DNA of 64,000 bases. It comes from Yersinia hibernica (GTDB taxonomy: Bacteria; Pseudomonadota; Gammaproteobacteria; Enterobacterales; Enterobacteriaceae). The position numbers and the translations under genes were made by a program. Shown piece by piece: positions 1 through 7,254 of the stretch (within the stretch, counting starts at the first letter, position 1; every line of letters starts with the position of its first letter). The notes below the pieces were generated by a model. The model was given only the letters and a program-made list of their open reading frames with translations. It did no database searches and was not told where the DNA came from. Location of the stretch: contig NZ_CP032487.1 of NCBI RefSeq assembly GCF_004124235.1, positions 2,170,001 to 2,234,000 of the forward strand. The letters run 5' to 3'.

Positions 1-235
1 GCTGATCATTAAATTTAGACTGGCAAAATACATTCATTTTCCCAGCCCAATAGGCTTTAACCAGTGAAGAGTCCACCAGTTTTATGCATGTAATATACTC
101 GTCACCAGAATAATTACGATTACATACTGCCTCTGATACTCGCGCTATCGCAGGTACGGCCATAGGTTCATCGATTGGCATCGATAACGAAAATGCGGGG
201 ACTGACATAGCTAGTGTTGCTGCAATTAACTTCAT
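1..235 (-). CDS. Secreted protein of unknown function (3' end outside window)
   Basis: The gene starts at ATG 235-233 and runs off the left edge, so only the first 78 residues are visible. Residues 1 to about 18 form a short signal peptide: a basic start (MK), a hydrophobic LIAATLA core, and small residues near the cleavage point. The rest has three cysteines and aromatic residues, consistent with a small periplasmic or secreted protein with disulphides. I do not recognise the family. The frame is open throughout and the signal peptide is convincing, so it is probably real, but its full length and function cannot be judged here. Confidence 0.6.
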   Translation of the reverse strand, partial: MKLIAATLAMSVPAFSLSMPIDEPMAVPAIARVSEAVCNRNYSGDEYITCIKLVDSSLVKAYWAGKMNVFCQSKFNDQ

Positions 236-532
236 ATTAATAACCCAAGTCAACTATATGGATAATAAAACTCACACTGAGTTACTCAACCGATATTAAA
301 TGAAGGCACATTATTGGTGCGCTACCTCACAAAAGATAATGTAATAGGTTGAAATCTATAGGCAGGCCAAATTAACTTTATGAATCATCAATTAAAGATC
401 GATATTTCATCCACTTACCTGCCGTAACTCGCAGCACAAAGAGTTATCGTGGTCAACAAAAATTGTTGTTGAAAATAATTAGCGAATTCAATATATTTAT
501 TAACCACTTTTGTTATCAATGATCAATGTGAA

Positions 533-761
533 TTATTTATCTTTTCTCATTAAATGAAAAATAACTTTTGTTATCAAACATGACAGAATAAAAGAAAGAA
601 TAGCCATTTTGTAATAGAGCACGATCAGAATATTTTTATTGAGAATGATTAAAATGGCTGGTCGCATCACCAAACCTATCATTTAATAATACCAAGACTA
701 GCACCTCTGGAATAAGAGGAATCAAGATAACAATAAACACCCCAAACTTAGCCAATTGCAT
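533..761 (-). pseudogene. Decayed copy of the 79-aa membrane protein gene
   Basis: Read leftward from ATG 761-759, this gives MQLAKFG, then a hydrophobic stretch and IPEVLVLVL, clearly matching the intact gene at 2510-2749. Compared with that gene it carries a 9-bp deletion near codon 8. A one-base insertion around position 630 puts a TAA in frame after about 42 residues; the lost frame then continues with recognisable similarity to the stop region. It lies in the same divergent arrangement to a second remnant (828-893) as the intact gene does to the 233-aa gene. It is therefore part of a duplicated and degraded module. Confidence 0.8.
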
Positions 762-827
762 TATAATATTTAAAATTAATAATAATGTACAGTACACTAT
801 TATTAAAAACCAATAGAGTGCTAGTTA

Positions 828-893
828 ATAAATACTTCTGTTTATTTAAACAAAACCATGAGTTCTGCCAAGGGAACAATCGAGAGGGTATTA
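828..893 (+). pseudogene. Decayed 5' remnant of the 233-aa gene
   Basis: The stretch matches the start of the intact gene at 2829. The upstream GTGCTAGTTAAT context is kept, but the start codon is ATA instead of ATG. After about eight codons there is a deletion of roughly 55 to 60 bp, then the text resumes with ACCATGA.TTCTGCCAAGGGAACAAT. Similarity is lost after about 893. It is too short and start-less to be expressed. It shows that the module at 2510-3703 was once present twice in this region. Confidence 0.75.
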
Positions 894-1129
894 ATCAACG
901 GAGAGCAGGTCACTAAACTAGGTTTTCTTGCGCAAACTTAAATGACAGATCGACAGAAAGCATTTACCAGTCCCCTTCTGTCGCCCATTCCACAAATAAA
1001 AAAGCCCTGACTTATGCCGGGGTTTGTCATTATGCAGCCGGTGGCGGTCCCGGCGTCAATAACTACCAATGTGCTGACCGCATAGCTTTAAAATACAACA
1101 GCCCCAGCGATAAACTGAAGCTTTGAATT

Positions 1130-1205
1130 CAGTGCTGTGATAGCTGGCCCTGTACCGTATCAATGACCATGCAATCCTTGCACCAAGGCAACTATCACAG
1201 CACTG
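1130..1205. repeat. 76-bp element with perfect 14-bp terminal inverted repeats
   Basis: CAGTGCTGTGATAG at 1130-1143 is the exact reverse complement of CTATCACAGCACTG at 1192-1205. The 48-bp interior contains a smaller CCTTG/CAAGG hairpin. There is no ORF. The unit could fold as a small RNA or be a miniature palindromic repeat. Nothing in the sequence decides between these. It lies in an otherwise gene-free stretch (236-1322) that also holds the module remnants at 533-893. A terminator-like GC stem (CCCCGCC/AAGCGAGG) lies near 1285. Confidence 0.5.
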
Positions 1206-1322
1206 TATAATTTACAGTGTAATTATAAACAAACATTAAACATGACTAACTTTATAGTGGGCATGACTCACAAAACGACAAAATCCCCGCCGAAGCGAGG
1301 TTTGCTCAATATGATGGCGCTT

Positions 1323-1799
1323 TTATTCAGCAAATTTCAGCAATGCTTCACCATCGAGACGATAACGTACCCATTCAGATTGCGGCAACGCGCCAATGCT
1401 CTGGTAAAAATCAATTGCGGGCTGATTCCAGTCCAGCACACTCCATTCAAGTCGACCACACTGCCGTTTAACTGCGCATTGCGCGATATTTTTCAGCAGC
1501 GCCTTTCCTGCACCTTTACCACGATACTCAGGGGAAATGTACAAATCCTCCATATAAATACCGTTACGTCCAAGCCATGTGGAATAACTGGTGAAGAAAA
1601 CGGCATAACCTATGGTTTTACCTGCATTTTCGCAGATCAATGCTTCGGTTTTACTGCCTGCACCAAACAGTGTTTCTCGAATCTCGTCCGACGTGGTGAC
1701 CACTTCTTGCGGAGCTTTTTCATATACCGCCAGCTCATAGATCATATCGTAAATTGCCGTTGCGTCTTCCGGGCGGGCCTGGCGAATCGTAATGCTCAT
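1323..1799 (-). CDS. GNAT-family N-acetyltransferase (diamine acetyltransferase-like)
   Basis: A 158-residue protein that fills the length of a single GNAT domain. It opens with ITIRQARPEDA, has YMEDLYISPEYRGKGAGKALL (about residues 89-109) matching the acetyl-CoA-binding motif A with its RGKGxG turn, and a late WNxPAIDFYQSIGA motif B. The overall pattern resembles SAT1/SAT2-like spermidine/diamine or thialysine acetyltransferases, so the likely reaction is transfer of acetyl from acetyl-CoA to a small amine in the cytoplasm. I chose the start at 1799 rather than the longer 1814 because an AGGA box lies 6-7 bases before it. The exact substrate is not decidable. Confidence 0.85.
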   Translation of the reverse strand: MSITIRQARPEDATAIYDMIYELAVYEKAPQEVVTTSDEIRETLFGAGSKTEALICENAGKTIGYAVFFTSYSTWLGRNGIYMEDLYISPEYRGKGAGKALLKNIAQCAVKRQCGRLEWSVLDWNQPAIDFYQSIGALPQSEWVRYRLDGEALLKFAE

Positions 1800-1873
1800 T
1801 AATTTTCCTGTCATTTTTGTATGGTATCGGCATTGATGGTGCCCAGCATAAGCGTTATTGTCAGAAGAATTAA

Positions 1874-2404
1874 GTGCAACTTTATTTGCCGCATAGCCCA
1901 GCGCTGACGGAACTGCTGGCGGGCGAAGTAGACCTCGCGCTGGGATTCAGCACACCGGATGAGACTCGACATCCGGAACTGGAAGAAATAAACTGGTTCG
2001 AAGATGAGTATGTCGTCATCAGCAACAAAAACCGCACACAGTTGACGCTGGAAGATTATCTCATCGCCCGGCACTTGGTGGTAACGCCTTGGAATGAGAA
2101 ACGAGGCGTTCTGGACTTACAGCTTGAGCAGATGGGTTATACACGGCAAATAGCAATTAAAACGCCGTCAATGCTCAGCGCGCCATTTATTGTTGCGCAA
2201 AGCGACCTGCTGATGGCGATTCCCCGTTCTGCCGCTGAGAAGCTGATTCCGGCAATGAATATCAAGATATTTGCCTTACCATTCGAGATACGCTCGTTCG
2301 AAGTGAAGATTTATTCGCATAAAAGAAGCGGTAAGCGAGATGCGACTAACTGGCTGAAGGCGGCACTGCAAATGCTGGCGAAAGAGGCTGACTCAGGGCG
2401 TTGA
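1874..2404 (+). pseudogene. LysR-type regulator, 5'-truncated (effector domain only)
   Basis: The 176-residue frame is the effector-binding half of a LysR regulator. It begins within the first sub-domain (LLAGEVDLALGF) and continues through the second sub-domain to the usual C-terminus. The roughly 110-residue N-terminal HTH and linker are missing. An in-frame TAA at 1871-1873 directly precedes the GTG, and there is no ribosome-binding site. No HTH-coding sequence is visible in the 60 bp left before the divergent acetyltransferase. I infer a chromosomal gene cut by rearrangement. A stand-alone effector domain cannot be excluded but is unlikely. Confidence 0.75.
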
Positions 2405-2509
2405 ATGCGGAAAAGCTGGCCTTGTGCCGATAATAGTGAAGAGCCGGATAGCGGCGCAGCCAATAGTCCGGTGCTAGTGCATATCGCCAACTAGTTATTT
2501 CTGCTTAAG

Positions 2510-2749
2510 TTATTTATTTTTTCTCATTAAATGAAAAATCAATTTTGTCATTAGATATGACAGAATAAGAGCAAGAATAGCCATTTCGTAGTAGAGCGCT
2601 ATCAGAATGTTCGTATTAAGAAAGTTAAAATAGCTGATCGCATCGCCAAACTGATCACTTGACAACACCAAGACTAGCACTTCTGGAATAAGGAAGGTCA
2701 AGATAACAAATAAAACAAGAAAAGTCCCAAATTTAGCCAATCGCATCAT
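2510..2749 (-). CDS. 79-aa two-helix membrane protein
   Basis: A small protein with two hydrophobic segments (about residues 8-30 and 47-71), a short polar loop between them containing DQFGD, and a basic C-terminus (RKNK). An AAAGGAGCTG ribosome site precedes the ATG. It is divergent from the 233-aa gene, with 79 bp between the starts, and the same arrangement is seen in the decayed copy at 533-893. I do not recognise the family. Its size and topology are like immunity proteins for membrane-active toxins, or small phage/plasmid membrane proteins, but that is inference. Confidence 0.6.
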   Translation of the reverse strand: MMRLAKFGTFLVLFVILTFLIPEVLVLVLSSDQFGDAISYFNFLNTNILIALYYEMAILALILSYLMTKLIFHLMRKNK

Positions 2750-2828
2750 ACAGCTCCTTTGTAGTATTTAAAATCCATAATTATAACGTATAGTACACGA
2801 TTATTAACAATCAATGGAGTGCTAGTTA

Positions 2829-3530
2829 ATGAATGCTTCTATTTATTTAAAAGAAAAACTAAATACGGATAGGATGTTATCACTCTCACTAGATCGTGGG
2901 ATAAAAGAAACCATGATTTCTGCCAAGGGAACAATTGAGAGTGTATACAGTGGTGTAGAGAGAGCCAGTTGGTATACATCTTGTTTCTTTGAAAAATATG
3001 CGAGTGAATGTCGGGAGATAAAAGCTGAAGATGCAAGAATAATAAAGGCAATATCAGAGATATATAAAAGATCTGATGTTATCTTTGACATGATAAAGCT
3101 TTATGTCGAGTATGTTCTTGATAAATATACACCGCGTGAGAATGCGCGGAGTTCTGCTTATCACTCATCCCATGTGGGTGCCAATCTCGCAGTTTCAATG
3201 GCTACAAAAAAATCAATGGCTTACTCTATAGCTAAAACGGTTTCTGGCTCATTCTCTGTATCGAATATTGTTCGAGCGGAAATAAACAAAAAAGGTTTAT
3301 TTTTAATTAATGCTGCTGATTTATATGGAAAAGTTCAGAAATCTGCCATGGCAGCCAGGAAGCTGCAAGTCATTGAGCCTGGGTATTATAATTTACTACG
3401 GATCAATAATATAGAAATGCTTTATGTCTATATCGATCCAGTTATTTCTAAAGCAATGGAAAAAATACATTCGAACTCCAATTTAAGTTTTGACGAAATT
3501 GTGAATATACTTAATGGCATGGGAAGGTAA
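2829..3530 (+). CDS. 233-aa protein of unknown family, paired with small membrane proteins
   Basis: An AT-rich gene whose product I do not recognise. The first 110 residues are rich in charged helices (for example EIKAEDARIIKAISEIYKRSD). The middle (about 120-165) is an Ala/Ser/Val-rich stretch with few charges after an HSSHVGAN segment, which could be a hairpin that inserts into membranes. The C-terminus is mixed helix. No signal peptide is seen. It is coupled by TAATG to a 57-aa membrane protein and faces a 79-aa membrane protein divergently. This layout, the low GC and the partial duplication suggest a mobile module, perhaps effector plus immunity. The function is unknown. Confidence 0.6.
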   Translation: MNASIYLKEKLNTDRMLSLSLDRGIKETMISAKGTIESVYSGVERASWYTSCFFEKYASECREIKAEDARIIKAISEIYKRSDVIFDMIKLYVEYVLDKYTPRENARSSAYHSSHVGANLAVSMATKKSMAYSIAKTVSGSFSVSNIVRAEINKKGLFLINAADLYGKVQKSAMAARKLQVIEPGYYNLLRINNIEMLYVYIDPVISKAMEKIHSNSNLSFDEIVNILNGMGR

Positions 3531-3703
3531 TGAAAAGAATATTATATAACATATTGTTCTCGACGATCCCATTTATTGTTATCGTTTTGCTCGCAGCTTT
3601 CTATTTGGAATTCATTCCTAATCACTTTGGTAAGCTGACATTAGTAACAATTGTAATTGTATTCTTTGTATCATGTAAAATAATGCCTAATAAATATATC
3701 TAA
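3530..3703 (+). CDS. 57-aa two-helix membrane protein coupled to the 233-aa gene
   Basis: ATG 3530-3532 overlaps the TAA of the upstream gene (TAATG), with an AAGG box inside that gene's last codons (GGGAAGG), a typical arrangement for translational coupling. The product begins MKRILYNILFS and has two hydrophobic stretches (about residues 5-26 and 37-51) separated by a polar linker with NHFGK. No family is recognised. Coupling suggests it works with the 233-aa protein, for instance as its membrane partner or immunity protein. The IS256-type element begins only 22 bp after its stop, and the gene itself is intact. Confidence 0.55.
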   Translation: MKRILYNILFSTIPFIVIVLLAAFYLEFIPNHFGKLTLVTIVIVFFVSCKIMPNKYI

Positions 3704-3725
3704 AATAAAATCAAAGGATGACTTT

Positions 3726-5040
3726 GAGACTGTAATTAAAATTGTGTAATTGCCTGTTTTTGATATGTTCACTCCAACAACGGAGACAGGCAAATTATGG
3801 ACGAGAAGAAACTTAAAGCTCTCGCTGCAGAACTGGCTAAAGGCCTCAAAACCGAGGCCGATCTCAATGCGTTTTCCCGTATGCTGACGAAGCTTACCGT
3901 CGAAACAGCGCTCAATGCAGAGCTGACTGAACACCTCGGACACGAGAAAAATGCCCCAAAAACCGGTTCAAATACCCGCAACGGCTATTCATCCAAAACG
4001 CTGCTGTGCGACGATGGCGAGATTGAACTGAGCACGCCTCGTGACCGTGAAAATACCTTCGAGCCACAGCTTATCAAGAAAAATCAGACGCGTATCACGC
4101 AGATGGACAGCCAGATTTTGTCCCTGTACGCCAAAGGCATGACAACCCGTGAAATCGTCGCCACATTCAAGGAAATGTACGATGCGGACGTGTCACCCAC
4201 GCTGATATCTAAAGTCACCGATGCGGTTAAAGAACAGGTTGCTGAATGGCAAAGTCGGCCTCTGGATGCGCTGTATCCCATTGTTTATCTTGACTGTATC
4301 GTGGTGAAAGTTCGTCAAAGTGGTAGCGTGATAAACAAAGCGGTGTTCCTCGCTCTCGGCATTAATACTGAAGGTCAGAAAGAACTTCTGGGCATGTGGC
4401 TGGCTGAAAACGAAGGGGCGAAGTTCTGGCTCAGTGTGCTGACGGAGCTTAAAAACCGGGGCCTTCAGGATATTCTGATTGCCTGTGTGGACGGCCTGAA
4501 AGGCTTCCCGGATGCGATAAACAGCGTGTATCCACAGACGCATATCCAGCTTTGCATCATTCACATGGTGCGCAACAGCCTGAAATACGTGTCGTGGAAG
4601 GACTACAAAGCCGTCACCAGCGGACTGAAAACGGTGTATCAGGCTCCGACAGAAGCGGCGGCACTGATGGCGCTGGATAACTTCGCGGCAACCTGGGACG
4701 ATAAATACCCGCAAATCAGCAAAAGCTGGCGTGCGCACTGGGGAAATCTCAATACGTTCTTTGGCTACCCGCCCGACATCCGCAAAGCCATCTACACCAC
4801 TAATGCTATCGAATCGCTGAACAGCGTGATCCGTGCAGCTATCAAAAAGCGCAAAGTGTTCCCGACAGACGACTCAGTGAGAAAGGTTATTTATCTGGCG
4901 ATCAAGGATGCTTCAAAAAAATGGAGTATGCCGATCCAGAACTGGCGGCTGGCGATGAGTCGTTTTATTATCGAGTTCGGTGACCGCCTGAGCGATCACC
5001 TTTAATATGGTGGCAGTTACACAGAATTATTTACAGGGTC
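3726..5040 (+). mobile_element. IS256-family insertion sequence with 8-bp target duplication
   Basis: The element is 1315 bp. Its ends are related 29-bp inverted repeats: 3726-3754 (starts GAGACTGTAA) and 5012-5040 (its complement starts GACCCTGTAA), matching at most positions. It is flanked by a perfect 8-bp direct repeat ATGACTTT at 3718-3725 and 5041-5048, the duplication size expected for IS256. It carries one transposase gene. The intact duplication means this copy arrived by simple transposition and its edges have not rearranged since. It interrupts no gene. Confidence 0.95.
3797..5005 (+). CDS. IS256-family transposase (Transposase_mut type)
   Basis: A full-length 402-residue mutator-type DDE transposase. 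Landmarks are the N-terminal NTRNGYSSKTL and ELSTPRDR segments, YLDCIVVKVR with the first catalytic Asp (about 159), ACVDGLKGFPDAI with the second (about 225), the CIIHMVRNSLKYVS motif, and YTTNAIESLNSVIR with the catalytic Glu near residue 330. An ACGGAGA box precedes the ATG. It is closest in style to IS1414-like elements of enterobacteria. No frameshift or stop is seen, so the element is probably active. Confidence 0.95.
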   Translation: MDEKKLKALAAELAKGLKTEADLNAFSRMLTKLTVETALNAELTEHLGHEKNAPKTGSNTRNGYSSKTLLCDDGEIELSTPRDRENTFEPQLIKKNQTRITQMDSQILSLYAKGMTTREIVATFKEMYDADVSPTLISKVTDAVKEQVAEWQSRPLDALYPIVYLDCIVVKVRQSGSVINKAVFLALGINTEGQKELLGMWLAENEGAKFWLSVLTELKNRGLQDILIACVDGLKGFPDAINSVYPQTHIQLCIIHMVRNSLKYVSWKDYKAVTSGLKTVYQAPTEAAALMALDNFAATWDDKYPQISKSWRAHWGNLNTFFGYPPDIRKAIYTTNAIESLNSVIRAAIKKRKVFPTDDSVRKVIYLAIKDASKKWSMPIQNWRLAMSRFIIEFGDRLSDHL

Positions 5041-5192
5041 ATGACTTTTTATAGCCATTCTTTGAATACTTAATGTAATAAGCAGCTATTCTTTTCTTAT
5101 CCCCTACCCTGCATCTCCTGTTTTCTCTCTTGTGCCACCCCACACAATCCTCATAGCATGCCGTGCGCCCCCGTTGACGGCAGACTGACCGA

Positions 5193-5490
5193 GTGAATAT
5201 TCTTATTGCTGGCCTCAAACGCCTATTGGCTAACATTATCCGCATTGGCATCGTCTCAGACGTCGATCATGCTAACGGAATGTGCCGAGTCAAAATCGGC
5301 AACCTTGAAACCGATTGGCTCAATTGGTTAACCCTGCGCGCCAGTCGGGTGTGTTTTTGGTCTGCGCCCTCCGTGGGTGAGCAAGTAATGGTGCTCAGTA
5401 TCGGCGGTGAACTCACCACCGGCTTTGTGCTGCCCGCCAACGCAGAGGACCACAATATACGCGCGATGGCTTCAATAGCCGATGGCACAA
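5193..5490 (+). pseudogene. Truncated baseplate assembly protein V (older prophage scrap)
   Basis: About the first 95 residues match the N-terminus of the intact prophage gpV at 27234: both share the RIG.V..VD, WLNWLTLRA, GEQV..LS.GGEL, and FVLP signatures. The upstream text (TGTGCCACCCC... then a Cys/Gly-poor GC stretch) also resembles the region before the intact V gene. The reading frame then enters unrelated sequence and ends at 5555. The spike domain is missing. It is a leftover from a different P2-like phage, not a copy of the present one, because the two differ at many positions. Confidence 0.85.
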
Positions 5491-5491
5491 A

Positions 5492-5692
5492 GCTAGAGAA
5501 ACAGCATAAGAGGCTCACCCTGAATTGGATTTTAATTTCACATTCCATGATCTGAAAGCAAAAGGCGTTTCTGACCTTGAGGGTTCACTCAGTGAGAAGC
5601 AGGCGATATCAGGACATAAAAACATGGGGCAAACAGCGCGGTCTGACAGGAAAATAAAAATTGTGCCGGTGGTAGGTAATCAGAAGAAGTGA
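5492..5692 (+). pseudogene. Integrase C-terminal remnant, catalytic Tyr changed to Ser
   Basis: In the frame ending TGA 5690-5692 the sequence reads FTFHDLKAKGVSDLEG, then SEKQAISGHKNMGQTAR, SDRKIKIVPVV and a basic tail. This is the end of a phage tyrosine recombinase. The HxxR-like box has become HDLK, the second His box (SGHK) is intact, and the usual catalytic Tyr after TAR is Ser (TCT in place of TAT/TAC). A TAA lies in frame at 5507-5509. It is fused to the V remnant and points at the tRNA-Leu-derived repeat 70 bp away, the usual place for an integrase. Confidence 0.85.
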
Positions 5693-5763
5693 TTTTTTAT
5701 GCGTTAGTTGAATTTTATGTTCCTAAATCATCTTCCTAACATTTTCCTAAATGTGATTTCAGG

Positions 5764-5887
5764 CACAAAAAAACCGCCTCTCGGCGGTTAACGACATACT
5801 CATACTACTTTGTTTTACTTAGAATATTTTCCATGGTGCCCGGGGCGGGACTTGAACCCGCACAGCCATAAGCCGAGGGATTTTAAA
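5764..5887. repeat. attL: tRNA-Leu 3' half and its terminator
   Basis: Positions 5828-5887 are identical to 38258-38317 (60 bp), and similarity continues leftward to 5764 (38194) with a few mismatches and no gaps. The repeat contains the 3' half of tRNA-Leu(UAA), from the anticodon loop to CCA, plus the GGCGGTT hairpin terminator. Past 5887 it turns into non-tRNA sequence, so this is the broken copy left when a phage integrated at leuZ. The offset between copies is 32,430 bp, the prophage length. Confidence 0.9.
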
Positions 5888-6165
5888 AACTCTCACGACA
5901 TCATGAAAATCAATAACTTACATAAAATCAGTAAGTTACCAAACACGATGACGGGTTAGTTTGGGTTGTTGTGGGGGTGGTAGTCACATTAATCAAACTA
6001 AATTCAATAATCAGAAAGAATCAGGTGCACTTACATACTCATACTTAATCTGACGTCCTTGCTATTCTGGATGTGATCAGATCTGGTAGTTAGCTCGGTG
6101 CCAGGAACAATCAGCCAGCAGCTATGAGGTCAGGAGGATATCCCTTTCCTCTAGAAAGAGTGGAG

Positions 6166-6909
6166 TTATAATCGCATGACCTTTGTGGTGGACTCAACCG
6201 ATACGGCAGCTATCGCACGGAGCATAAGTGGGATATTTGGACCATATAAAGCTTCTTCGGGCGCAATGCCAGCTTTAAGCGCGGGCACCCAAAGGCGAGC
6301 TTCGTAAGTTAGACGCCCGAGCAGCCATATTGCTCGAACTCTAAAACGATCTATCGGCAGCATTGATGAATAGAAATTTTTCGGCAGACATGTGCCATCT
6401 CCCAAATATTCTTCAAGTGGTGTCTGCTTTTCCTCAATTAACTCCGTCATCTTTCTCTCAATTAGTTCATTGTCCCACTTGTGCGATAGGTCATTTCGAA
6501 CTTTTCGAATGTGATCGAACTCAACGAGTAAATCCTTGCTCAACCAGCCAAAGGCAAAAGCGAGCTGTATCCGTTGTGAGAATCTTGCTAAGGGGCCGAA
6601 ACCGGACATGAGTGCGCTGCACCCTCCCGGAACATCGTCGGGAATTTCGCGCTTAAACATATCCTTTAGCCTGTCGTCCGCAAACGAGGCGACAATTACC
6701 GGAATAATCCTTACCTCTTCGGACACCACTATTGCAGCTATCTGCTCAAAGAGCTTTACATCAGCTTCGAATGGAGACGCTTGATCGACGAAATTTTTAA
6801 CTCGATGCTCTCCGAAAGCTCGCGAATAGTTTCGGTAGACCTGGAGTCCCCATTTTTCACCGTCGCTAAGTTTCATAGAAATAATATCCGAATCAAGGAG
6901 TTTGTTCAT
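6166..6909 (-). CDS. MltR-like protein (prophage cargo)
   Basis: A 247-residue soluble helical protein. The middle (about residues 50-145) has the pattern of the MltR mannitol-repressor superfamily: helical E/V-rich segments, then GFGPLARFSQRIQLAFAFGW, and KVRNDLSHKWD. The last motif resembles the R-N-x-x-H of HEPN-type helical bundles, so an RNA-acting role is possible. It sits between attL and the 330-aa gene, transcribed toward attL, outside the conserved P2 genes. Cargo here is likely expressed in the lysogen. The ribosome site is weak, and a start at 6876 is also possible. Confidence 0.55.
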   Translation of the reverse strand: MNKLLDSDIISMKLSDGEKWGLQVYRNYSRAFGEHRVKNFVDQASPFEADVKLFEQIAAIVVSEEVRIIPVIVASFADDRLKDMFKREIPDDVPGGCSALMSGFGPLARFSQRIQLAFAFGWLSKDLLVEFDHIRKVRNDLSHKWDNELIERKMTELIEEKQTPLEEYLGDGTCLPKNFYSSMLPIDRFRVRAIWLLGRLTYEARLWVPALKAGIAPEEALYGPNIPLMLRAIAAVSVESTTKVMRL

Positions 6910-7254
6910 AAGGTAAGCTCGTAAGTGGTATAAAAATAGAGAAATACTTCAATAGATTGTGTCGTATCATGTTCTAAATCGCCACACCTTTGGTAAACCC
7001 TCAGAAGTCAATTGCCGTGACTATTAGTTGAAAGCGCAAAAGTCTACTTTTCGCTCATAACTGCCTAAGGTCCTTCCTGCAGACGGCTCAGAGTCAGAAG
7101 CGGACGTTACTCAAATCACATTTACCGTGGTCAGTTTTAGTTAGTCACTACAATTCGCTGAAATTTTAAACAAAGCGGCGTTGCCCAGTAAAAGCTAGAG
7201 GTGTATGTTTATCAGGCTGTTCAACTAAACAGCATGGACCAATGAGGATATGAG
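6910..7254. promoter_or_regulatory. Divergent intergenic region between two cargo genes
   Basis: The 345 bp hold the promoters for the leftward MltR-like gene and the rightward 330-aa gene. I see no convincing ORF, RNA gene or strong hairpin. A GAGG ribosome site lies just before the rightward start. Confidence 0.4.

Noticed and set aside
1242..1802. 186-aa + strand ORF
   Set aside because: It is the antisense shadow of the GNAT gene (1323-1799) and has no protein-like motifs.
5844..5884. A second tRNA gene at attL
   Set aside because: Only the 3' half of tRNA-Leu is present; after the anticodon loop the sequence is unrelated.
6363..6784. 82-aa + strand ORFs within the MltR-like gene
   Set aside because: They are shadows; the leftward frame has the homology and the full length.
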